A stretch of DNA of 64,000 nt from Apophysomyces variabilis (Eukaryota > Mucoromycota > Mucoromycetes > Mucorales > Mucoraceae), in the NCBI GenBank assembly GCA_002749535.1, contig MZZL01000049.1, positions 113,647 to 177,646 on the forward strand, in the 5' to 3' direction. The position numbers were made by a program, and so were the translations under genes. The notes below the pieces were generated by a model. It worked only from the letters and a program-made list of their open reading frames with translations. It did no database searches and was not told the origin of the DNA. Positions 43,895 through 54,324 of this stretch are shown one piece after another (positions within the stretch are counted from its first letter, which is position 1; each line of letters opens with the position of its first letter).

Positions 43895-44335
43895 GTTCCT
43901 CCCAAGTTTCCTTCTTGTCTGACTCAGTTGAAAGTGGTCACGCGCCAATCTATATTGGCTACTGTTGCTTTTCCTACCGTCTTTTTCCGACTTTTGATGG
44001 AGTATAATAGATTTTTGGCTCCTAGATCACGTTCATCAAGGGGGTATGTGTGATTCAAAGGCTGCATGAATTGCTAATGCATGATTGTGTTATATGTCGC
44101 TATCATAGCGCGACTTCTTAGTAGCTGTGTTCTATGGACAGGATGATTGGGACTTAACGTGTTTCCATTTAGTTTGAAATTCTCTAGTTTCAAACACCAA
44201 CTGCATCTCTTGTCTAAGTCAGAGATCTAGCACCGAGGACGAAGACAAGATAGACAAACTGAATGAAAAAAGACATCTGACAGTTTGAAAGAATTATATC
44301 TGCCCTAATTTGTGTTGACGTAAAACACAAAGGTA
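43895..44335. other. no gene recognised
   Basis: 3' flank of the chitin-binding gene; nothing assignable. Confidence 0.3.
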
Positions 44336-44339
44336 ATTC

Positions 44340-44490
44340 CACATATGGAAAGGAGTAAATCCCTCGCAGACAGGCCTTTTTATCCCAGGCTCTTGTACGC
44401 GATGAAGACGCTCTGTTGCTTCAATCTGGTGAGATTCAGTCCTTCGGTCTAATAGATTTGTTCCTACGAGGACAGCATCTCTTTTTTTTC
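44340..44490 (+). pseudogene. 28S rRNA 3'-end fragment (decayed)
   Basis: ggaaaggagtaaatccctcg, gatgaagacgctctg, gagattcagtccttcggtct and atttgttcctacgaggac match the end of the 16.8 kb copy. Its first ~40 nt overlap in content with the end of the 43.1 kb fragment, so the two are adjacent pieces rather than one simply split copy. Confidence 0.6.
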
Positions 44491-44633
44491 ATTCATTGGA
44501 GCGGTGTTCTTGAGGAATGATAGCCGTTGTGTTGGTCGACCGTTTGAGCAGCGACGCGATGAACAATAGGAGGGGTACAAAAGAGAGCGGAGAGAAAACA
44601 ATATGTCAAGTCAAACAGCCAGTTTTTCGTTGG

Positions 44634-44859
44634 TAGGGCTTGAAATGGGCGGGCCGTAACCGGGTGGGTCATAACTGGGCTGGGCCAATATCTTAGCCCA
44701 GAGCTCGGCCCACTATGCCTATCACACTAAGATGGGCCCATTGACCCGTGGGCCAAATAGGGCGGGCCATATCAGGCGGGCCAAGCTTGTGACTCGTAAT
44801 CCGGCTCACTAAGCCCGACCGCATCCTTCCGGTTGAACCGGATCAAATTCCCAGCCCTA
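44634..44859. mobile_element. GC-rich hAT-type MITE with intact target duplication
   Basis: 226 bp of GGGCC/GGCCC words, starting TAGGGCTTGAAATGGGCGGG and ending ...TTCCCAGCCCTA. Both sides carry the identical 8-mer TTCGTTGG (44626-44633 and 44860-44867). Inverted ends plus a perfect 8-bp duplication are the hAT signature. No coding capacity, hence a MITE. Confidence 0.85.
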
Positions 44860-45234
44860 TTCGTTGGGATGTCAGTCTCTGTGTGTGGATGGATATATTT
44901 GGACAGGAAAGAGAAAATTGTCAATGGTTAATAGCATGCAAGAGTCTAGCATTGAATACCATCATACAGAGTGAAGTGCAGAAGAGCAAAAAAAAAATTC
45001 AAGGGCAAGGGACTGTTGCCATGCTAAAAAAACAAAAAAAGTTGGAATTTCAAGGTTGGGAACGATTCTAAGATTGCAGGAGGATCACGGGCAAAAATTT
45101 GCTTGTCTGAAAAGCACCCAATGACTGACTCCCATTGATCAATGGGTGCAAGAAGAGTGATAGGCATAATCAAAGGGATATAATTAAAGTCATTCTTCGA
45201 CCGGATACCTTTCTTTCTCCTCATTGCAACAATA

Positions 45235-45574
45235 ATGAAGCTTTCTCTTAGTGGGTTCATTGCCTTGATCTCGGTCTCCACCGCCTTTGGTCAATGTTGT
45301 TGTTATCCCCATAGCGAAGATGGATAAGCGTGTCAGCGGGTCTGTGATCATTACAACAGCCGATGGCAGCAAGCGGACCATAGAAAACCCTGCGAGCAAT
45401 GCGTGCATTGAAATACAAGGCGGTGCCATCCGGCATGAGAATGATAGCAGCGACACCGTATTCCTTTACGCCAACGACAGCTGCAGCGGTGGCTACGATA
45501 CCGTTGGTACAGGCGAGACTTACCACTGGTATGACACCCGAGCTGTTAGTTTTCAACTTGCCCTTATGCTGTAA
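45235..45574 (+). CDS. secreted protein with a +1 frame discontinuity
   Basis: ATG at 45235 opens a signal peptide MKLSLSGFIALISVSTAF, but that frame stops after QCCCYPHSEDG. The downstream frame, offset by one base at about 45289, is open to 45574 and encodes ~90 residues (KRVSGSVIITTADGSKRT, ACIEIQGG, then NDSCSGGYDTVGTGETYHWY). This is beta-rich, with two cysteines. Two explanations: a single-base indel, or removal of a 25-nt GT...AG segment (45290-45314) which would give a perfect A-F-A signal cleavage site before KMDK. 25 nt is shorter than known fungal introns. Function unknown; the secreted nature is fairly clear. Confidence 0.5.
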
Positions 45575-45599
45575 AGAAAATAAGCCTTGAAAATAAAAG

Positions 45600-46100
45600 T
45601 AATATGCTCTTGTTTGGTAGCCAGCTCTCATAATTAAGGACATTTTTAAGTATTAGAAGAGACGAATCCATTGCAGAGAATATTTAAACAACCAGTTATT
45701 ATAATTGCGCGAATAGCCTTGTACTCACGAACGATGAAATTTAGACCATAGATCTATTTTTAAAGGACAACATCTCTCTTTCTTTTTTTCTCTTTCACTT
45801 GGCATAGCATTCTAAAGGGCATTTGGGTTGCTTCTTACCCACTGGCAATGCCATTCAAGCGACAAAGCCTAAGAGATTAGATGCTGTTGCTCTCAAGCAA
45901 TTTTTTAAGTGTTTATCTGGTTTTGTACAACATTGGCAGGGTCATTGAACGCCAACTTGTAGAAAATTAACATATCATCTGCTCTTATTCCTGCTGCCGT
46001 ATCAATTTTGCATTGCTGCTGTACTAATGGGAACTATATATACATTCGTTTTAAGTTATGTGATAATTGATATCACCAGCTGTTAGCTTCTTAGTGTCTA
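45600..46100. other. no gene recognised
   Basis: Spacer between the secreted gene and the 3' end of the following minus-strand gene. Confidence 0.3.
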
Positions 46101-46105
46101 AAAGA

Positions 46106-47365
46106 TTATGCCCATGTTCCAGGCTGCGTCTTTACTCGTTTTACATATTTAACAATTCTATCTCTAATTAGTGTAGAATTAATTATTTCGTTTGCCCAGT
46201 TAATGCACAAGTCGGCTACATGCTCTGGAGTGGATTCATATAGACAAGCAATAGCCATCCTGTGATAGTCAGTATGTGTAATATCGCTGATCGTGGTTAC
46301 TGCGACATTTTCTGGCCAGCAAATAGATACACCAGTCATGTGTTGTATAAGGTTGATGGCAGTTTCCTTGACGTTCATGCTCCACTCTCCACTGCTCGTG
46401 CAATTAATCAACTGTTCCTTTCCGTTATAGCGAGGAATTGACAGACTGCCGGCTAGTGATGTGCTGATACAGTGCCGAAACAAGCGTGCTGTCTCATCAT
46501 CGAAATAATCCAAACTATTCCATACAGCAAATAGCACTGCGCAGCCTAAGGAAAAACCATCTTCGTTTAGCCCGTGCAGAATCATGCAACTGCTAGTGTA
46601 GTTTTCTTCATAGCAGTCTCTAGCATAGTCTAACATATCATGGGGGAGAATGATAAGCCAACCAGCAAAAACCAGCTTTTCGGTCGTGAAGTGAATATTG
46701 CGTGCATAGGCATATATGGCTGCTATTCCATAGCCTGCCGATTCGAACGACTTGTATACCAATGCATTGGCGACATCACGAATGCCCGATGGATAGCCCT
46801 CATTGTCAGACCATTGCTCGATGGCGTACGTACAAGAATTGAATACAGTGGAGATCTTGATCAGCTCCACCACTTGGTCGGGCACGGATGTGATGTTGCG
46901 AACGGCTTTGTCATAAGCATCCCACTCTTTTCTATATGCTGACCAACTTCTCCAGTAATCAGGATACAAAATATCGGCAAGCAGCAGGCCTGCATCCTCC
47001 CAAGCCTTTAGCCCACAAGGTTTGAACATAAGGCCGCCGTATACAACGGAAACGTCATAGAGCATCAGTGAGAAGTCTGTGTTTGGGAGAGAATATCTAT
47101 CGAGCGCATTCATCTCTAGCTCAGAGCGTTCAACTCGAGCAAGGCGCTGTGTCTTGGTATAATTTTCTGGCATGTACTCGAACTTTACTCCATTGATATT
47201 CCTGTAGTGCAATAGCTTGTTCACGGTTGCTAGTACAAAGCTTGACAGCGAAGGAGCAATTTCCTCCAATATGGATGCTGCATTGGCAGAAAGACGGAGC
47301 GACGAGTCTTTTCCGGTAAACAATCCTCCAGTCTCTTGCACGCATATACGAGAGCACGTAGTCAT
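46106..47365 (-). CDS. unassigned 419-aa protein, faint terpene-cyclase-like motif
   Basis: A single uninterrupted exon from ATG at 47365. The protein is helical in texture, rich in aromatic residues and without a signal peptide. At ~242-265 it reads HDMLDYARDCYEENYTSSCM plus ILHGL. This has the spacing of the second metal-binding segment of class I terpene cyclases in some fungal families (D-x-L-D...D...N-x2-S), and an acidic helix with aromatic neighbours follows (~286-300). No convincing first DDxxD motif is seen, although WEDAGLLLADI (~122-132) is a candidate. If correct it would cyclise a prenyl diphosphate. Otherwise it is an uncharacterised alpha-helical enzyme. The length and open frame make it a real gene. 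Confidence 0.55.
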   Translation of the reverse strand: MTTCSRICVQETGGLFTGKDSSLRLSANAASILEEIAPSLSSFVLATVNKLLHYRNINGVKFEYMPENYTKTQRLARVERSELEMNALDRYSLPNTDFSLMLYDVSVVYGGLMFKPCGLKAWEDAGLLLADILYPDYWRSWSAYRKEWDAYDKAVRNITSVPDQVVELIKISTVFNSCTYAIEQWSDNEGYPSGIRDVANALVYKSFESAGYGIAAIYAYARNIHFTTEKLVFAGWLIILPHDMLDYARDCYEENYTSSCMILHGLNEDGFSLGCAVLFAVWNSLDYFDDETARLFRHCISTSLAGSLSIPRYNGKEQLINCTSSGEWSMNVKETAINLIQHMTGVSICWPENVAVTTISDITHTDYHRMAIACLYESTPEHVADLCINWANEIINSTLIRDRIVKYVKRVKTQPGTWA

Positions 47366-47369
47366 GGGT

Positions 47370-48930
47370 TGCGCACAGTATGTTCTAATACGGTGAAGCG
47401 CAGCTCGAGTCGCAGATCTTTTAAAGAACGGAAAACGTGTCCGTTTCTGGTGTCCGACGTCTGAGTATCAGTTTTAACTTTAATGGTCCCTGTGTGGGCT
47501 CACTTTCGGTGTCTTTCGGTCGCCTGAGCGATGAAATTTGCGATCGAGATTAAGAGAAGCACGGACTAAAATACCTTGAAAGGGGTGCTAACTATTTAAT
47601 GTGTGCGTTGCACGAGCGGTACTCGCATCGTCAGAAGGAAAGTGACAACGGATTGCTCCAAACCCGTTAGTACCCTTTAAATGTACAAAACAAGTGCCAC
47701 TTGTACAATTATCCCTTAAAGACTTTTAGAAGTTGCAAATGGCCCATAAAAATGATAGTGCGCCTAAACCTTTTGGCAATTACTACGTTAAAAATGGAAT
47801 TATACCTATAGTATACGAAGTCTGCGGCGTACTTGTCTCTAACGAACGAACTGCGTATATTTTCAGGACACTGTATATCTAACGCTGGAGTTTTAAACGC
47901 CAATACCATTGTAAGTTCAAAAGTAATATCAAAGACCATATGGTAAGAAAATGGATATCACGCAGTTAGCTGGGAGGATGGCCAATACACGGCTAATCCA
48001 TCATAATAACCGAGTAGAACAGCTTATTCTCAGATGCGTCTTGTTTTAGATAGGTACTATAATAGATTTTCTAGAAGAAAACTATAAAAATACCCTTTAC
48101 ATCTAGAAACTGCAAGAACCCAACAAATTTTCTATGACAGCAGCAAACTTATTGAGCAATCTTGCGAATAATTAACCTCCGGTACCCCTCATTGCTACAT
48201 TCAAGCTGTTGGATGGTCAATGCCCGCTGAAGTGCTAGTGTTGAAATCCTCGGTATCCTTCATACCAGTAATGGCTCAAGAACAGCCTGTTTATGGCAGA
48301 TGTGACGCAAATACTCCTCGTGTAACGTACGCTTGGAATTCATGGGAACTGAAAGTGCCATTCCGGCACTACCGGCTCAACTGAACGGCGCACGAGCGAG
48401 ACCCAAAAAGATTCAAAAAAAATCAGAATCACTTGCTCTTCTTTGATAAAAATAAATCCCCTCAAAGGATTAGCTGGATTCTTATTCTCTATACATCCGA
48501 GAGAAACTTGATACCATATCTGTCCTTGAAGCAGTTCGCAGTGTGATGATACACAAAATATGAGGGCAAAATTTATATTATCGTCCTTAGTTTCTGAGCT
48601 AGTTGGTAAAGAACTCTCTTGCACATGAATCCTTGTGCGATACAAGAATGTGTTAACCAGGATGTTTCATGCTAAGTGCAAACCATGTGTAGCGTTTGCT
48701 GCTCAGCTTTCCGAGCCATCAGAGTAACACGCAGGATGTGTTGCGGTCATTGCTGGGGAATAATCAAAAATGTTTTCGGTCGTACTGGGGTACGTGATTT
48801 GGAGGGAATCGAAAAGCTTCCGGAAGAAAGCAAATAGAACTTTGCTATTCACCTTACATTGATACTATCGAGTACCACACCATAGACAGTAAACAACTTT
48901 TCTTTTTTTTCCCTTTTTTTTCACTCGTTT
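47370..48930. other. no gene recognised
   Basis: Upstream region of the 47.4 kb gene and AT-rich spacer; short antisense frames at 47709-47939 and 48340-48645 are not supported. Confidence 0.3.
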
Positions 48931-48935
48931 CTTAC

Positions 48936-49055
48936 ACTGTGGGAAGTTTTTCGCCCGGTTTGCCGGGTCTCTTTTAGCTAACAACGAACCCGACAAAGCT
49001 GTCACAATCGCTACTACCCCTTCCCCTCTAGCTATTCGTAGCTTCTAGTGTCCGT
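48936..49055. repeat. CACTGTGGG-type MITE fragment
   Basis: cactgtgggaagtttttcgc, ccgggtctcttttagctaac, cgaacccgacaaagctgtca, tctagctattcgtagcttc: homologous to the 20.39 kb copy, including the right-hand tail. Confidence 0.5.
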
Positions 49056-49177
49056 TTCTGTCATTATACATTGCAACAAATAAAACAATATAAATTAAAA
49101 CAGGGCAAAGAGTAGTTTCTATTACTTTTGGCTTAAGCTTTTCTAAGCTTGTTAGCAACCGGAGTGGCTCGAGGCAT

Positions 49178-49456
49178 TTGTCCTCTTTTATTCTCTATTT
49201 GTCTCCAAGTCTCTTTCAGGCTATAGATATAGAAGAACAGAGCAAGCTTAAGTCATTTAGGTTGATGTTTGAAACTTACCAAGGAGTCTCACTAAAAAAC
49301 ACTGATTCCCCTTTTAGCGTTATACCTGGTGAATGTTACTGCACACTATTCCCAGACGACGTAAGTAAGAAATTTGTAACCATTAGTTACGACGATAAAA
49401 CCTACCTTGCAAGAACTTTATCCGCTTTACTAGAAGCACTGCTCTCACGGTGCTAG
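49178..49456 (+). CDS. unrecognised small ORF, probably a 3' exon
   Basis: A frame entering at an acceptor-like ctctttcag (about 49220) encodes IDIEEQSKLKSFRLMFETYQ, then a Ser/Pro stretch, GECYCTLFPDD and LARTLSALLEALLSRC before a stop at 49456. Composition is protein-like, but no upstream exon or domain is recognised; could be a remnant. Confidence 0.25.
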   Translation: MSSFILYLSPSLFQAIDIEEQSKLKSFRLMFETYQGVSLKNTDSPFSVIPGECYCTLFPDDVSKKFVTISYDDKTYLARTLSALLEALLSRC

Positions 49457-49594
49457 CTGTAGAGATGCCTGTATTCGGCATTTTACGCTAGTACGTTTGT
49501 TCCAATGCTTTCACAACAGGTACTGCGAGGCCAAGTAATCTTCGCACTGGTTCAGTAGACCTTGTATTTGACAAGGGCCATTCTGTCCAGGCTG

Positions 49595-50040
49595 TCAATG
49601 GCCTCTTCTTTCTACCAGGAATGCACGTCCTTTTAGTACATATCGGACCGGCCTTTGGCTTGCATTTATGTCCATCACCAGCTTTTTGATCACCAGGTTG
49701 GAGATGTTACTGATAGAGATATTACTGTCAGTTATAACGCCATCGGGTATCTCCTCTTTCACGTTGACAACAAACTGCTTGATCAGGCCTATATTCATAC
49801 CTAAAGCTTACTTCTTTTCCAGGGCATCCGTTTCGTAAGTTGCCTTGATGGTTCCTGCGGACGAAGTTGGTAGAGCCAGGTTACCAATATCATTGTTCTC
49901 AGAGAGCAACAGAGGTAGACCTTTTCACTCTATTTTAATCTCTGTTTCGTCAGCCTTCAACTCCTCGTGCGATTTTTCTTATTCTCTAGGCGGATGTTAA
50001 TGCCATTGGTATCAGATGGGTTAGTCATAATGGAAAAACA
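49595..50040 (-). pseudogene. decayed beta-rich ORF
   Basis: Minus strand, starting with an ATG near 50028 (MTNPSDTNGINIRLENKK). It then continues in shifted frames (LLLSENNDIGNLALPTSSAG) and ends as NVKEEIPDGVITDSNISI...IKKLVMDIN (49798-49595). At least two frame breaks and a stop. The alternating hydrophobic pattern suggests a beta-sandwich. Family unknown. Confidence 0.3.
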
Positions 50041-50515
50041 TGAAAAAAAAATTTTGCGAGAAGTAACCGCAGCAAATTGTATATCAGTTTCTGTGTAATA
50101 TCTCAGCAATTTAGTCAACGAAACGTATATGACCCTGGAGATAAATAAATGTACGCCCGCTAGAATCATAGTTTTAACTTACTAATTCTATATTCATACC
50201 AAAAGATTCATAAAGTGTTTTATTTTTCCTTAAACATGATAATAATCTCCTATCATAGCAACTTTTTATACATATTGATGTACAAGCTATACGGGGATCT
50301 TACGTGAAGCGACAGTGTTTGCCAATGTATCTCGCGTATATACTGGGCACTACTAATGTGTACCATGGCTTTGTTAAAGGTGGGCTCGACCTGATAGTCT
50401 TGAGCAAATCTAATACTCGATATTAAGGAAAAAGGAACCGTTTTTAAAAATCTGTTTCGTCGAAAAAATGAATAGCGGAGAGGAATTGACAGCGCGAAAA
50501 TTTCTTCAATTTTTT

Positions 50516-50578
50516 AGACGAACCCGACGCCACGACGTCGATTTCCCGACGAATCCGACGAAAAATTTCCCACAGTGA
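50516..50578. repeat. CACTGTGGG-type MITE end with palindromic core
   Basis: acgaacccgacgccacgacg, cgacgaatccgacgaaaaat, then ttcccacagtg: the same terminal sequence and GACGAA words as the 27.75 kb element. A lone right end (aaaattttcccacagtg) recurs at 51036-51052. Confidence 0.5.
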
Positions 50579-50597
50579 AAGGCTTAATGGTAGTGGA

Positions 50598-50861
50598 GTG
50601 CCATATGGGGTATCTATCCCAGGAAAGCCTGTTAGAAATGGGAGGCTGTGTGTGATAGATGTCAATAGCATCGCGTCGCTTGCTGGAGGTATACCATCTG
50701 CAATACACAACCGTTATTACTATGTTTATCCCGGATTTTACAACGGAGATATTTGTCTTGGCAATTTTAGCACATATCTAAATCCTCTTAAAGCATATTT
50801 TTGGTATATATATTTCGCTGAAACATGGTGTTTTGAACGCTACATGGAGTGCGACTCCTGA
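50598..50861 (+). other. unassigned aromatic-rich ORF
   Basis: A plus frame of 87 codons from an ATG (GIPSAIHNRYYYVYPGFYNG) without a recognised domain; may be a gene fragment after the MITE. Weak. Confidence 0.2.
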
Positions 50862-51199
50862 AGTTGGTATAAATATACAAGTAAGAGCTGTAGTATCTGA
50901 TATGCGACTATTATGCGACCTTTTTAACTTTCTGATGAAGAGTTGCTTAAGACAGCATGCTATGCGACTTCTTTGCCACTTCCATGGATAAATGAGATGA
51001 TTGCTGTGTTATTACGACTATAGTGCGACAAAAGACAAAATTTTCCCACAGTGTATATATAGATCGTCATGATTTCATTTTTCGAATTGAAAAAGAATGC
51101 GAATGAAGTACGGTGTTTAAACAAAGAAAGTGGCAAATTCAGGAAGTGTTTTTATTTCACATAGCTGGCGCAGTAAACGCGTTTTTGAGAAAAATAACT

Positions 51200-52245
51200 T
51201 CCAGGAAAGAATCTAAGTTTATTTTTGAAATTAGGTAGTAATAAAGTTCTTTAACACATTCTAAGTTGGTAGGCTTTTGTTAGATCTACTCGTTGGTTGT
51301 AATTGAACCACAAAACAGAGACTTGTGTATAGTATGGATATTCTTACAACCAATTTGTAGGCCTCGTAGAGATGTTGGGATATATATTATGAATCAATTA
51401 AAACATAGCTATTAGTAGGAAACAATATTATCAGAGTAGCGGAACCTCGAGCGTCAGTGTTAATTTATTAAGTGGGAGTCGGTTAGATTATTTTCTCACA
51501 GAAAATTGAAAGATAACCAGTTAATGATTGATACACAAATGTCCTTGTATCAGTCACCCAGATAGTCCAATGAATAATAGAATTCAAGCGAGAGTGGTCT
51601 TAGAATGACGACAATAGACCTGTGAAAGTTTTCTGGAGTCGGGTTATTGCCTGGATGAGGTTGGATAGTAATTTTTCTTTTTCGACGGGCTCAGCCTGAC
51701 ATTTTCTTCCTATCATACCGAAGCAAAATTCGATAAGCGTTGGATTGTCCATCCAATAATAGAGAGCGTGAGCTGGGTTTAGACTGTCATGAGACGGGTT
51801 AGTCTTACCCTACTGATGAAATGTTGCAATTGTAATTGAACTTGGTACAAGAGGAACCGTTCATTCTGAGATCTGGTATTTGAGCCATTACTTGAGTAGG
51901 TAATGATCCGAAGATCTGTTGGACTATGGCTAAACGCCTCTACATCAGAATACGTGCTAGAACGCGACGATTGCCGCCTTTTCCGATATCAAGTTGAATA
52001 CGAATAGAGCTTCGGTTCCTGAACCATATATAACAGGATTGCATGGGTAACGGAAAGGTTCCCGGAGCCCCTGTACATGTTACTTTCAAACATTGAAAGG
52101 AATAAATTCATTGCAGACGACTTTAATGTAACTGGTATTGTAAGCGGTGGAGTAGCCTTGTTGCTATGCTAAGATAAAGCCGTTTGTTGTAGAGATTTGT
52201 TCATAAAGAACATCTTTCTCTCTCCCTCTTGCAGCGTTCTTAAGG
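51200..52245 (+). pseudogene. 28S-derived block, copy 1 (about 1 kb)
   Basis: The last ~500 nt match the 28S 3' end clearly: tcctatcataccgaagcaaa, gcgtgagctgggtttagact, ttaccctactgatg, ggctaaacgcctctac, cattgcagacgactttaatg, agccttgttgctatgc. The upstream half, from aattaggtagtaataaagtt, contains diverged 28S words such as aattaaaacatagc. The whole block is collinear with 58430-59445. Confidence 0.7.
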
Positions 52246-52462
52246 GTCACACTTTGTTTGCTGGCCACTCAAGTCATTAATGCCAGAGAGAAAGATCTAA
52301 GAACTGATGTTGTATAATTTCCAAATCCCAAGCTAGTCTAAGTCCAAAGTCGCAGTAAACATGTGACGGAAGAATTGTTTTTATAGAAACGAAATACCTG
52401 CACAGTATTTTCAATCCTCATGGAATGCTATGCTCGATCTGCTCCTGTAGCACGTTTCTTGT

Positions 52463-54065
52463 TCATGGCTGATGACGAACGCGACACTGTTGGACTATTG
52501 TAGCTGGACTGCTCACAATCTCGTCTTTCATGCGATCATAGAGCAAAAGAAGATAGGTAAAGAGAGTTTCGGCATCCTCCCTCATTGCCTGTGCGCCAGC
52601 CCCGATACTAAAGTCTCTCAGCACTTCCTTGGTTCGATAGCTCAGGGTTTCGTCTTCTTCCAACGTGCACTCCACAAATCTCCACTTGAATGCGTCGGTA
52701 ACAATGCCAAATGACTTTAGGCGCTTGGAGGGTCTCTCTTCGTCGTCGTCATCCATCTCATACCGCTTTCGTTTTTTCTGTTGTACTGCAACGTCGAGCT
52801 GTACCATATTTTGGGCAAGGCCTTGCACATGATCATCCTTTTCACCTCAGTGACTCCAAGAACTTGTGTTTGGTGGACACGATCCATTACGGCAAAGTCT
52901 ACCGGTCCATGGCCACGTCTGCCGCTCATTTGCTGTTGCTGGGCGAGAAACATGTCTGTTTTATAGGACTGTATGGCTCCAACCATGAAAGCGTCGACAA
53001 TCGAGTTCCTTGTAAACTCGGTTGAGCTGGGGCCAAAAATATACGCGTCGTTCTTGCGGGTACACTCTTTGATAATTTCTTCCAAAATTATCTTCTCCTC
53101 GTCATTCATCTGCCGGGGCTGAATATCATACGATGGGAGAAACTCCGGGCCATCCCCAACTCCATATTGGTCCATCATTTCTTTCCAAGTGTAGGTCGAG
53201 AAGCTCTTGGCCGGGCTATCCAAAGAGATGGTGAGATGCTTCCAGCCATTCTCCTTCGCCTCTTCCAAACATGAACGAAGTATCGTGTCGTCTGCCAGTA
53301 GGAAAGGTTTTGAGCTTCCAGGTTGGTATGCATAGATCTCGACATAGTCATCGCCATCAAAGTGATCAAAATGTTTATGAAGCAGCTTTCGTAGTTGGTC
53401 AACAGTCGCCAGCTTGTAGTCAGTCATGTAGGTACAAACAACCTTTTTTCCTCCTCTCTTTTCGATGATTGCAAGTGCTATAATATAAAAGGAGTAATAG
53501 ATGAGCATTCGTCTTTCACAACCCGCATTGTTTTTCACCTTGTCGACTGTTTCACACTTACAAATAGACGTGCTCTTTGTCATTTGCTCCATGTCCGAGA
53601 GTTGTTTGCGTAATGTAGCGATTTCTGGGTGCAGAGTATCTAAATAATAGGAATTGATGGTAAGATGAGTGCGTCTGCATTGCATAACATCATCAGTTGG
53701 TGAACATGGATGAGAGTATTACTTGATTGTTGACGCGACGGGCGCTGGACGATGATGTGGATTGTTTTTTTGGTGGGGATAACGTCAAAGACATCTGATA
53801 GGCCATCTGTCGGATCAAGTTCTGTAGGATTGATAGTCGCACTGAGGAGAACAGGCTGGCGCTTGTTGGCAGGGGTGATTGTGTGAGAGACGCGCCAGAG
53901 GGTAAGCTTGTCGGCAGCGACATTATCAAACTCAGGTGTCTTCTTGGCCTTGATGATGTTCTTCAGGTCATCGACAGAGTCGCTAGAGCGAATCTTGACA
54001 GAGAATGCGTTGGAGGTAGCCTCTCCATCAACAAGGCAGAAGAGGGTCAATGTATTGTTGGACAT
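52463..54065 (-). CDS. Crinkler (CRN)-type effector with C-terminal nuclease-like domain, one frameshift
   Basis: Exon 1 54065-53723, exon 2 53639-53562, exon 3 53477-52463, with introns of 83 and 84 nt. The N-terminal ubiquitin-like CRN domain reads LTLFCLVDGEATSNAFSVKI, FDNVAADKLTLWRVS and a terminal IHIIVQRP. A long middle region follows (TVDQLRKLLHKHF, PAKSFSTYTWKEM). The C-terminal PD-(D/E)xK-like part has GHGPVDFAV...GVTEVKR...GLAQNMVQLDVA and a basic KKRKR stretch that may act in nuclear targeting. One frameshift falls between VTEVKR and GLAQ (about 52822-52846). CRNs are host-translocated, nucleus-acting effectors without a classical signal peptide. A TATA-like tttataaat lies near 54150. 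A second, decayed CRN diverges about 260 nt away. Confidence 0.75.
53478..53561 (-). other. CRN intron 2 (84 nt)
   Basis: Donor gtaagtgtg (consensus) and acceptor ttatattatag on the minus strand; splicing joins MTKSTSI to LAIIEKRGGKK in frame. Confidence 0.65.
53640..53722 (-). other. CRN intron 1 (83 nt)
   Basis: Donor gtaatactc and acceptor attatttag on the minus strand. Splicing joins the VQRP end of the ubiquitin-like domain in frame to TLHPEIATLRKQL. Confidence 0.6.
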
Positions 54066-54144
54066 GTTTACGAGTGAAGGAAGGTGGAAAACAATTCTGC
54101 CAATATTGCGGTGGGGATGGAGTACGTTACGGAGCCTGAAATTG

Positions 54145-54155
54145 TAAATTTATAA
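54145..54155 (-). promoter_or_regulatory. TATA-like box of the CRN gene
   Basis: TTTATAAAT on the minus strand about 85 nt before the ATG at 54065. Confidence 0.35.
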
Positions 54156-54324
54156 ACCACGTGACCTGACCAAATGCGCTAGACTTTTTGTCCTCCCCAA
54201 GTTGTATACACTTCACTCCTTAAACAGCTTCGCACTTCTCTCTTGTTCATTACTCTCTTCTGCATTCCCTCGTCATTGAACTCCTCTTTCTTTTGTCATA
54301 GTCTGCCCGTTTACGGCGTTTACA

